From positions 1 through 34,495 of the forward strand of contig CAYGDC010000002.1 of NCBI GenBank assembly GCA_964348605.1: DNA of 34,495 nucleotides, read 5' to 3'. The position numbers and the translations under genes are program-made. Source of the stretch: JALOAR01 sp964348605. GTDB taxonomy: Bacteria > Patescibacteriota > Minisyncoccia > UBA6257 > Colwellbacteraceae. Below, one piece after another: positions 23,681-30,617 of this stretch; position 1 is the stretch's first letter; each line of letters begins with the position of its first letter. Below the pieces are notes generated by a model. It had not been told where the DNA came from. It saw nothing but the letters and a program-made list of their open reading frames with translations, and did no database searches.

Positions 23681-24898
23681 ATGAAACAAAGTTTATTTTT
23701 TGTCAAAACTCTTAGAGAAGGCCCTCAAGGAGAAGAATCACTAAACGCTAAATTACTAATTCGCGCTGGATTTATACATAAGATTATGGCAGGAGTATAT
23801 GCTTTTTTACCTCTCGGCCTTCGCGTTATGAATAAAATAGAATCTATTATTCGTAAAGAGATGGAATTAGTTGGTGGGCAAGAATTACTTATGAGCTCTC
23901 TCCAGCCAAAAGCAGATTGGGTAAAAACTAATCGATGGGATAACTTAGATGTGCTTTTTCGGTTTACAAGTCATTATTCTCAAAACGAATACGTATTAGG
24001 TCCCACTCACGAAGAAGAGGTGGTGCCTATTTTAAAGCAACATATTTTTTCATATCGTGATTTACCGGCTTATGTTTTTCAGTTTCAAAATAAGTTTCGT
24101 GATGAAAAAAGAGCTAAGTCTGGGCTTTTGCGTGGCAGAGAATTTTTAATGAAAGATTTTTATTCTTTCCACGCCGATGAAACTGATTTAGACAATTATT
24201 ACGATGTTATGGCCGGTGCTTATAAACGTGTTTTTGATGCTCTCGGCATTGGAGATAAAACATATTTTACTTTTGCCTCCGGCGGGACTTTTTCTAAATA
24301 TTCGCATGAATTTCAAATGATCGCCCCATCTGGAGAAGACACTATTCATGTTTGCGATAAGTGTAATATAGCTATCAATGAAGAGGTGCTTGAAAACATG
24401 AACAATGCCTGCCCAGAATGCTTATCAAAAGAATTAAAAATTGAGAAAGCGATTGAAGTTGGTAATATTTTTAAATTAAAAGATAAATATTCTGCTCCAT
24501 TTGAGCTTCAATTTAAGGACGTAGGTGGTGCAACAAAAAATGTTCTTATGGGTTGTTATGGTATAGGCGTTAGCCGTCTTATGGGAACGATTGTTGAAGC
24601 ATCATGCGACGCTAAAGGCATTATTTGGCCCGAAGCGGTCGCACCTTTTCGCTATCATCTTTTAGAACAAAACTCAGGCGAAGCAAAACAAATTTATGAA
24701 AAAATGATAGAAGACAAGCATGAAGTGCTATATGATGATCGCAAGATAGGGCTAGGGGAAAAATTTGCCGATGCCGACCTCATGGGAATACCTACAAGAC
24801 TTCTCGTTAGCTCTAAAACAGCAGGAAAAATTGAGGCCAAGAAAAGAAAAGAAGAAAAAACAGAAATTATAAACTATGAAAATATTTCAAAATTTTAA
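23681..24898 (+). CDS. proS: Prolyl-tRNA synthetase without editing domain
   Basis: Class II synthetase that charges tRNA-Pro. ATG at 23681 (MKQSLFFVKTLREGPQGEES) preferred over TTG at 23672. 405 residues; many bacterial ProRS have about 570. Motif 2 is FQFQNKFRDEKRAKSGLLRGREFLMKDFYSFH and motif 3 is GCYGIGVSRLMG. The INS editing domain normally between them is missing, replaced by a four-Cys knuckle (HVCDKCNIAINEEVLENMNNACPECLSKE) before IEVGNIFKLKDKYS. Without INS, mischarged Ala-tRNA-Pro would need another editor or be tolerated. Overlaps the second mreB by 23 nt. Confidence 0.96.
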   Translation: MKQSLFFVKTLREGPQGEESLNAKLLIRAGFIHKIMAGVYAFLPLGLRVMNKIESIIRKEMELVGGQELLMSSLQPKADWVKTNRWDNLDVLFRFTSHYSQNEYVLGPTHEEEVVPILKQHIFSYRDLPAYVFQFQNKFRDEKRAKSGLLRGREFLMKDFYSFHADETDLDNYYDVMAGAYKRVFDALGIGDKTYFTFASGGTFSKYSHEFQMIAPSGEDTIHVCDKCNIAINEEVLENMNNACPECLSKELKIEKAIEVGNIFKLKDKYSAPFELQFKDVGGATKNVLMGCYGIGVSRLMGTIVEASCDAKGIIWPEAVAPFRYHLLEQNSGEAKQIYEKMIEDKHEVLYDDRKIGLGEKFADADLMGIPTRLLVSSKTAGKIEAKKRKEEKTEIINYENISKF

Positions 24899-25919
24899 TC
24901 ACAGTATTGGCGTTGATTTAGGAACAGTAAACACGCTCATATATTTGAAAGGTAAGGGCATATTAGTAAACGAGCCAACCGTAATTGCCGTAAATAATAA
25001 AACTGATCAGATTATAGCCATTGGAGATGAGGCCAAAAAAATGCTTGATCGCACCCCACGTCATATAAATATAGTGCGTCCCATTGTAAGCGGAGTTGTT
25101 TCTGACTTTGAAATGGCAACAGAAATAATGAAATTTCATTTAAAAAATCTAGATGATAGCGTTTTTAATCGCTGTGGCCTTGCTGTTTTGGGCATACCGA
25201 CAAATCTAACCGAAGTTGAAAGAAAATCAGCAGAAGATGTTCTAATATCAGCAGGGGCATCAAGAGTTTATCTTGTTGAAGAACCAATTGCTGCCGCGCT
25301 TGGGTCTAGGCTTTCAATAGAAGATCCCTCCGCTAATATGATTATTGATATTGGTGGAGGTACTACTGAGCTTGCCATTATTTCAATTGGAGGAACCGTC
25401 GTATCAAATAGCTTAAAAATTGCCGGCGAAAAATTTAACGAAGATATAATCAGATTTATTAAAGATGAGTTCCAGCTTGCAATAGGCGAACCAACTGCCG
25501 AAGAAATTAAGATAAGAATTGGTTCGGCTATGCCGATTGAAGAAAAGCTTGAAATAGCGGTACGTGGTCGAGACTTAGGCACTGGTTTACCGAAGGAGAT
25601 AGTTGTTAAAAACTCATATGTGCGACTTGCTGTTGCTAAATCTTTGCGGATTATAACAGATGCTGTAAAAAACCTTATAGAAGGTGCACCCCCCGAGCTT
25701 GTGGGGGATATTTTAGACAAAGGCATATATATTTGTGGAGGAGGCAGTCTTTTACGTGGCTTTGATAAATATATTGAGAAAGAAACGACTGTTAAGACAA
25801 ATTTAATAGAGGATTCTCAAACTTGCGTCATTAGAGGACTTGGCATTATTGTTGAAGATTTTGCAAGATATGAGAAACTTTTAAATAGCCAATCAAGACC
25901 AAAAGAAATAAGCTTATAA
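24876..25919 (+). CDS. mreB: Rod-shape actin MreB, canonical copy
   Basis: Wall-elongation actin. 347 residues. Starts MKIFQNFNHSIGVDLGTVNTLIYLKGKGILVNEPTVIAV; RTPRHINIVRPIVSGVVSDFEMA; VEEPIAAALG; phosphate-2 MIIDIGGGTTELAIISIGG with the normal Asp (D158); GIYICGGGSLLRGFDKYIEKET. Followed by mreC, mreD-like and PBP2, the classical shape operon. Its start lies inside proS (23-nt overlap), implying coupled translation with no separate ribosome-binding site. Confidence 0.97.
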   Translation: MKIFQNFNHSIGVDLGTVNTLIYLKGKGILVNEPTVIAVNNKTDQIIAIGDEAKKMLDRTPRHINIVRPIVSGVVSDFEMATEIMKFHLKNLDDSVFNRCGLAVLGIPTNLTEVERKSAEDVLISAGASRVYLVEEPIAAALGSRLSIEDPSANMIIDIGGGTTELAIISIGGTVVSNSLKIAGEKFNEDIIRFIKDEFQLAIGEPTAEEIKIRIGSAMPIEEKLEIAVRGRDLGTGLPKEIVVKNSYVRLAVAKSLRIITDAVKNLIEGAPPELVGDILDKGIYICGGGSLLRGFDKYIEKETTVKTNLIEDSQTCVIRGLGIIVEDFARYEKLLNSQSRPKEISL

Positions 25920-25923
25920 AAAT

Positions 25924-26580
25924 ATGCAAAAATGGTTGTTAATGCTTTTAATAATTGCTAGTATTTACATCGTTTTTTCAGGTGAGTTTTTTATAGAGGC
26001 CAAGGGAGCCATCTTTTCTTCTATGCAAGGTGGCTTGACGCATGAAAATGAACTGAGTTATATTCGCGAAAAAAATCAACAACTTGAAATAGAGATCCTA
26101 AATCTTAGAAAAGGAAACCTATTAGCTGATAATGAAAAAGGGATTAGCGCTAAAGTTTTTTCTCTATATCCGTTCGCGGATCGCTCAAAAATAATTGTAA
26201 ACGCCGGAAAAGAACAGGGCGTAGAAATTGGCTCTACTGTAAAAAGCGGAAATATTTTAATAGGAAAAGTGATAGGAACAGCGAGAAGAACTAGCGTTGT
26301 TCAGACTATTTTTGATGCTCAATTTGAAATTCCTGTGCGAATAGGTGAGGCCGAGATAGATGCTTTATACACTGGGGGAATGCGCCCTAAGTTACGCATT
26401 ATTGACGCCAATGATCCCCCTCAATATGGAGAAATTGTTGTCTCTGCTTCGCCTGAATTACCGTATGGACTAGGAATAGGCAAAATACTTTATGTTTCAG
26501 AAGGAGTAATGAAAGAAGCGATTATTGAGCCATTTTTAGAAATAAAAAAAATTAGAAATGTATTTATCTCTTCTTTTTAA
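25924..26580 (+). CDS. mreC: Rod-shape-determining protein MreC
   Basis: Periplasm-facing scaffold that activates PBP2. 218 residues. N-terminal TM (KWLLMLLIIASIYIVF), a coiled coil near residues 36-66 (LTHENELSYIREKNQQLEIEILNLRKGN), then the beta domain with SKIIVNAGKEQGVEIGSTVKSGNILIGKVIGTARRTSVVQTIFD, ALYTGGMRPKLRIIDANDPPQYGEIVVSASPELPYGLGIGKIL. Starts 4 nt after mreB; overlaps the next gene by 23 nt. Confidence 0.94.
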   Translation: MQKWLLMLLIIASIYIVFSGEFFIEAKGAIFSSMQGGLTHENELSYIREKNQQLEIEILNLRKGNLLADNEKGISAKVFSLYPFADRSKIIVNAGKEQGVEIGSTVKSGNILIGKVIGTARRTSVVQTIFDAQFEIPVRIGEAEIDALYTGGMRPKLRIIDANDPPQYGEIVVSASPELPYGLGIGKILYVSEGVMKEAIIEPFLEIKKIRNVFISSF

Positions 26581-26842
26581 TTTAGGAAGCATCATTTTTC
26601 TCATTGCGCTCATTAGTGTGTCTGCAACAAAAAATTTTTTTATTAAAGGGATAATTATTCTTGTTGCGACGCTTTTAACAAAGTTTCGCCCAATGATTGA
26701 TGTTGAAAATATCGCCTTTTTATTTTCTTTAGTATTTGGAACAATTTTGCAGGAAAAATTACCATTTACTAGAAACATTAATATTTTATTATCGATTATT
26801 ATCGCGCTTATTGTTTTTAATACATATCTATGGTTCACATAA
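26558..26842 (+). CDS. Small membrane protein in the mreD position
   Basis: 94 residues, almost entirely hydrophobic, with about three to four TM segments (LFNLGSIIFLIALISV, FFIKGIIILVATLL, IAFLFSLVFGTIL, ILLSIIIALIVFNTYLWF). Real MreD has about 160 residues and five to six TM. No diagnostic motif is visible; the call rests on its place between mreC (23-nt overlap) and PBP2 (13-nt overlap). It may be a reduced MreD or an unrelated replacement. Confidence 0.6.
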   Translation: MYLSLLFNLGSIIFLIALISVSATKNFFIKGIIILVATLLTKFRPMIDVENIAFLFSLVFGTILQEKLPFTRNINILLSIIIALIVFNTYLWFT

Positions 26843-28716
26843 AAAATCCAAAAAAAAGAGAAGTTTCTTTTGATGAAGTAACCGCCGATGTCCTAGGGCA
26901 CAAGAGCATGAGTTATCGCGAGCGCCCATTAAGCAGTTTTATTTTTTTTATAAGTGTTACTATATTTATTTTTTTTGCAATTATTGTTCTTTTCCGAATT
27001 ATTTATTTAGGTGGCATAAAAGGAGATTTTTATCGCGTGCGAGCGAGCTCTAATGTTAATAGAATTACTACTGTTATCGCAGACCGTGGTTTTATTACTG
27101 ATAGATATGGGCAAAACATAGTCGCTAATATTCCGGTTTTAAGCCTAAGACTTCGTCCAGCAGAACTTGTTAAATATGAAGAAAAAAACGCAGTTAAATC
27201 TGTGCTTGCTAATTTTGGCATCACGGAGAAAGATTTTAATGAAATCCTTGCTGAATATAATTTAGAAAAAAGCGATGAGATAGTTCTTAAAAGAGAAGTT
27301 TCTAAAGCAGACGCTATTGCTGTAGAGGGATCAGGATTAAAATCTATATATATCGTAAAAAATACAAAACGCGCAGTAACGCCTGAATTTTCTCACATTG
27401 TGGGGCATGTTGGTTTTCCTACTAGAGACATGGTGCGAGAAAGAGGATTTTCATCTTTAGATGTTGTTGGCAAGAATAATTTAGAAGCGATTTTTGATGA
27501 AGTCTTAAGGGGCGTTAATGGGCGAACAGTTGCTTATCGTGATGTAAGAGGAAATCCTTTTGGTGCTGAAACTTTTAGCGAGCCTCGCTCTGGAGATAAT
27601 TTAACAACAACAATTGATGCCGAATTACAAAGATTTTTTTATGAACGCTTAAATAAAGCTCTTAATAAAGATAATCCTGGAGGAGTAGGTATAGTGATGA
27701 GCCCTCTAAACGGTGAGGTTTTAAGCCTAGTTAGTCTTCCTGGATTTGATTCTACTAATCTCACTGAAGCATTAAATGACAGAGCAAGGCCATTGTTTAA
27801 TAGAGCAGTTTCTGGTTTTTATAGTCCTGGCTCAACTATAAAACCTATTGTAGCAGTCGCCGCTCTTAAAGAAGGAATCATAAGAGATAATGAAGAAGTC
27901 CTTTCAACCGGCTATCTTGAAATACCCAATAGATATAATCCAGATAGTCCTGCAAGGTTTGTCGATTGGCGACCGCACGGATGGGTAGATGTTTATTCTG
28001 CCATTGCCCGATCTTCTAATATTTTCTTTTATGCTGTTTCTGGAGGGTTGCCACATAACACTCATTTATTTAGGGGACGCTCCAATATGTCATCTGGGCT
28101 TGGTATTGCGCGACTTAGGCAATATTATGATATTTTTGGCCTTGGAGAAAGAACAGGCATCGCGCTCTCTTCAGAGTCCGCTGGGATTCTTCCTTCTCCA
28201 GAAGATAAAAAAAGAAGAACAGGCGATGATTGGATGTTGGGGGATACCTACAATACTTCTATTGGTCAGGGATATATGCTCGTAACACCAATCAGCTTAA
28301 TAAACTCTATCGCCGCGATTTTTAATGGAGGCATTCTTTATAAACCAAACCTCATTTTAGGCAATAAGCCAGAAAAGCTTTCTGAGTTTACCCATCTTGC
28401 AAGTGAGCTCAATAAATCTAAAGAAGGCATGAAAGATGCTGTCCGCGAGCCATATGGAACCGCGACAATGTTAAATCGTCTTCCTTTTGAGATTGGTGGC
28501 AAAACAGGAAGCGCGCAAGTTACCCCAACACAAACCAATGCTTTTTTTGCGGGATGTGGACCTATGCCGCTTCAATCTGAAAATTATGCGCCAATTTGCG
28601 TGCTTGTTGTTGTTGAACATGCTGTGGCGGGAGCGCTCAACGCTGTGCCAGTAGCATACGATGTTTTTAGATGGTATTATGACAATAGAATAAATATTAA
28701 TAATGAAAACGAATAA
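26830..28716 (+). CDS. mrdA: Penicillin-binding protein 2 (elongasome transpeptidase)
   Basis: Class B PBP that cross-links peptidoglycan during elongation. 628 residues. Short cytoplasmic start, one TM (residues about 37-60), pedestal domain with IADRGFITDRYGQNIVANIP, then the transpeptidase. Catalytic motifs: S335-T-I-K338 (SPGSTIKP), S395-S-N397 (ARSSNIFF) and K558-T-G560 (IGGKTGSAQ). The HGWVDVYSAIARSSNIFFY segment and GLGERTGIAL are typical of PBP2. Last gene of the shape cluster, overlapping tpiA by 14 nt. Confidence 0.95.
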   Translation: MVHIKNPKKREVSFDEVTADVLGHKSMSYRERPLSSFIFFISVTIFIFFAIIVLFRIIYLGGIKGDFYRVRASSNVNRITTVIADRGFITDRYGQNIVANIPVLSLRLRPAELVKYEEKNAVKSVLANFGITEKDFNEILAEYNLEKSDEIVLKREVSKADAIAVEGSGLKSIYIVKNTKRAVTPEFSHIVGHVGFPTRDMVRERGFSSLDVVGKNNLEAIFDEVLRGVNGRTVAYRDVRGNPFGAETFSEPRSGDNLTTTIDAELQRFFYERLNKALNKDNPGGVGIVMSPLNGEVLSLVSLPGFDSTNLTEALNDRARPLFNRAVSGFYSPGSTIKPIVAVAALKEGIIRDNEEVLSTGYLEIPNRYNPDSPARFVDWRPHGWVDVYSAIARSSNIFFYAVSGGLPHNTHLFRGRSNMSSGLGIARLRQYYDIFGLGERTGIALSSESAGILPSPEDKKRRTGDDWMLGDTYNTSIGQGYMLVTPISLINSIAAIFNGGILYKPNLILGNKPEKLSEFTHLASELNKSKEGMKDAVREPYGTATMLNRLPFEIGGKTGSAQVTPTQTNAFFAGCGPMPLQSENYAPICVLVVVEHAVAGALNAVPVAYDVFRWYYDNRININNENE

Positions 28717-29428
28717 TAAACTCATAGTGATGAACTGGAAATGCAATCCTCGCTCTACTACGGAGGCATCTTCTCTCGCTGTTGCATCTGATAAAAAAGG
28801 AGTCATTATTTGTCCTCCAGCGGTTTTTTTACATTCTGTCGCACAAAAACTTAAAGAAGCGTCTCTTGGCGCACAAAACGGATTTTGGGAGGAGGGAGCA
28901 TACACTGGCGAATATTCTTTTCATCAGCTTAAAAGCATTGGTGTTAAGTACGCAATAATTGGACATTCAGAGAGAAGGCTTTTGTTTAGCGAAGACTCTC
29001 AAGTTATTTCTAAAAAAATTACTTCCGCACTCGCAGTAAATATTTCGCCAATTTTCTGTGTTGGCGAAAAGAAAAGAACAAGTATTTCTAATGCTATAAA
29101 AACCGTTATAGCAGAACTAAATAATTCGCTTATTGGGGTTCCAAAAGAAAAGATTGGAAAAATAATTTTAGCTTACGAACCAATTTGGGCAATAGGAACA
29201 GGAAAAAATGCCTCCTTAGCTGAAGTTTTGCCTATAATGTCCGCGATAAAAAAATATATGATGGACTTATCAGGCAAAAAAATAAAAGTTATTTACGGAG
29301 GCTCGGTAAATCCAGAAAATGTAATGGAGTATGTTATAAATCCGTTTATTGACGGCGTTCTTGTTGGAGGAGCAAGCACAGACAAACAAAAAAGCGTAGC
29401 AATTATTGATAAGATTAGAAATATATAA
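28703..29428 (+). CDS. tpiA: Triosephosphate isomerase
   Basis: Glycolytic enzyme interconverting DHAP and glyceraldehyde-3-phosphate. 241 residues. Catalytic residues visible: K13 (VMNWKCNP), H88 (IIGHSERR), E159 (LAYEPIWAIGTG). The phosphate-binding end has YGGSVNPENV and GVLVGGAS. Translationally coupled to PBP2 by overlap. Retention of TIM fits the partial lower glycolysis common in reduced bacteria. Confidence 0.98.
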   Translation: MKTNNKLIVMNWKCNPRSTTEASSLAVASDKKGVIICPPAVFLHSVAQKLKEASLGAQNGFWEEGAYTGEYSFHQLKSIGVKYAIIGHSERRLLFSEDSQVISKKITSALAVNISPIFCVGEKKRTSISNAIKTVIAELNNSLIGVPKEKIGKIILAYEPIWAIGTGKNASLAEVLPIMSAIKKYMMDLSGKKIKVIYGGSVNPENVMEYVINPFIDGVLVGGASTDKQKSVAIIDKIRNI

Positions 29429-29439
29429 CGAAAAAGGGG

Positions 29440-29601
29440 TAGGCGATGGGCAATAGGCAAAAATGTCATTCCCTCGAAATCGGGAACCCAGAGTTTTTTA
29501 AACTTTTAAACCTTGAAACTTTTAAGCTTCCTGCGTAGCGGGCCTTAAACTTTTAAGTCTTCTTCCGCGAAGCAGGGCCTGGACTTGCTTGCAAAGCAAG
29601 C
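29440..29601 (+). repeat. Cluster of short REP-like palindromes after tpiA
   Basis: Elements in order: ATTCCC-N8-GGGAAC (29468-29487) inside GTCATTCCCTCGAAATCGGG, close to the widespread REP/dRS3-like ATTCCC-N8-GGGAAT; CTTTTAAGCTTCC (29519-29531), also found at 18752; CCTGC-GTA-GCGGG (29530-29542); CCGC-GAA-GCAGG (29565-29576); and a perfect GCTTGC-AAA-GCAAGC (29587-29592/29596-29601) followed by TTTT. The last two lie inside the 3' end of the minus-strand gene. The final hairpin may terminate tpiA transcription. Confidence 0.65.
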
Positions 29602-30404
29602 TTTTCTTTAATTTGATTAATGGTGTCTTGAAAATTTTCTACTCGTTTTTTTAGATTTTTTTCTAGATTTGAATTAAGTTCAACCGCTTTAATTTGAGTA
29701 TCAATTGAGCTTATAAAATAATCAAAAATTTTCTTTTCATAATCTGATGGCGGTTTATCAGCTGAAGAGATAAATGCCTGAACTCCTTTTCGGACATGTT
29801 CTGGTGATAGGGCTAGATAAAAAATAGGTATATTTTGAATAGCTCGACTTGGCACGATTTGTCCATTCTTAATAGCTAAAGCATATTTTAAGAAAATACC
29901 GCCTTTATTGTTTTTATGTAAGACTTGCGATTTTTTAGCTTCAAATCTTGCTCCCTTAATCTCTCCAACTTCATCTAATGCGCAAACGAGGTTCCCGTTT
30001 AGGCGGTCAATAATTACATTATCAGCTCCGTTTTTAATATCATCAAATCTAGAAGCGCGTGTAGTTACAAAGTTATCAGGCAAAAATTTATTAAAAATAC
30101 CTGTTTTTAACATCTCTAATTGCTCGCCTAATCGTTGTTCCGGAGTTATTTTTTTAGTATCAACCAAAGACTCAATTCTCGAAACCTCCTGTTTATCTCG
30201 CTCAATTTCCTTAACATCATATATGTCACTAAATTCATCCATTTCAATGCGACAATTATCTCGCACAGGAATTCCTTCTTGTTTTAGCTCTTTTGCCACT
30301 AATCTCAAAAGCTCTTTTAGCGTTCTGGCGTCTTCTTCTGCTTTTTGATGCTCAATCGCTTTATCTTCTTTATGCAAAAGAGCTGTTTCTGGTTTTGTAA
30401 ACAT
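29553..30404 (-). CDS. Hypothetical protein, charged helical ends with a compact central domain
   Basis: 283 residues, not recognised. The N-terminal third is charged and helical (KAEEDARTLKELLRLVAKELKQEG). The centre looks folded: RFDDIKNGADNVIIDRLNGNLVCALDEVGEIKGARFEAKKSQVLHKNNKGGIFLKYAL. The C-terminal part is a likely coiled coil (IDTQIKAVELNSNLEKNLKKRVENFQDTINQIKEKL). A D...LDEV...EAKK arrangement vaguely recalls PD-(D/E)XK nucleases, too weak to call. The last about 14 codons are made of REP-like palindromic DNA. It is the only minus-strand gene in the window; no signal peptide. Confidence 0.8.
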   Translation of the reverse strand: MFTKPETALLHKEDKAIEHQKAEEDARTLKELLRLVAKELKQEGIPVRDNCRIEMDEFSDIYDVKEIERDKQEVSRIESLVDTKKITPEQRLGEQLEMLKTGIFNKFLPDNFVTTRASRFDDIKNGADNVIIDRLNGNLVCALDEVGEIKGARFEAKKSQVLHKNNKGGIFLKYALAIKNGQIVPSRAIQNIPIFYLALSPEHVRKGVQAFISSADKPPSDYEKKIFDYFISSIDTQIKAVELNSNLEKNLKKRVENFQDTINQIKEKLALQASPGPASRKKT

Positions 30405-30606
30405 TTTATTGAATAATTTTTATTATTTCAGCTTAACATATTTTTCTTTATCAAAGCTAATTTTAATAAAAACTTTTTTAAAGTTATCTTCTATAAGATT
30501 GTTAGGCAAATCTAGGGCATTTGACAAAAGTATTTTAATATGCTACTATCTTGTTAGTTGTTTGACAATTTTTTTATATATCAAAGAAAAGAAAGGAGGG
30601 GTACAC
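30405..30606. other. Divergent intergenic region
   Basis: A/T-rich, 202 nt, between the minus-strand hypothetical gene and the GC-rich gene. It holds the promoter and leader of the plus-strand gene (separate entries). For the minus strand I see only A/T-rich sequence, with no clear -35/-10 pair and no Shine-Dalgarno. No RNA gene recognised. Confidence 0.5.
30521..30549 (+). promoter_or_regulatory. Putative promoter of the GC-rich gene
   Basis: Perfect TTGACA (30521-30526), 17-nt spacer, TACTAT (30544-30549). Predicted start near 30556, so the transcript has a leader of about 50 nt, unlike the leaderless genes around it. A second TTGACA (30562-30567) lacks a -10 at normal spacing. Confidence 0.55.
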
Positions 30607-30617
30607 ATGAGTACCCC
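30595..30617 (+). promoter_or_regulatory. Canonical Shine-Dalgarno and start-codon hairpin
   Basis: AAAGGAGGGG at 30592-30601, with GGAGG 7 nt before ATG, is the only textbook ribosome-binding site in the window. GGGGTAC (30598-30604) pairs perfectly with GTACCCC (30611-30617), leaving the 6-nt loop ACATGA with the start codon (30607-30609). The stem uses the last Gs of the Shine-Dalgarno, so folding could compete with ribosome binding while exposing the AUG. The pairing is seen; the regulation is inferred. Confidence 0.75.

Noticed and set aside
29440..29601. CRISPR array
   Set aside because: The repeats are different short palindromes without regular spacers, and no cas gene is present.
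30409..30606. In-frame extension of the GC-rich protein
   Set aside because: A/T-rich, contains the promoter, and lies upstream of a perfect Shine-Dalgarno at the inner ATG.
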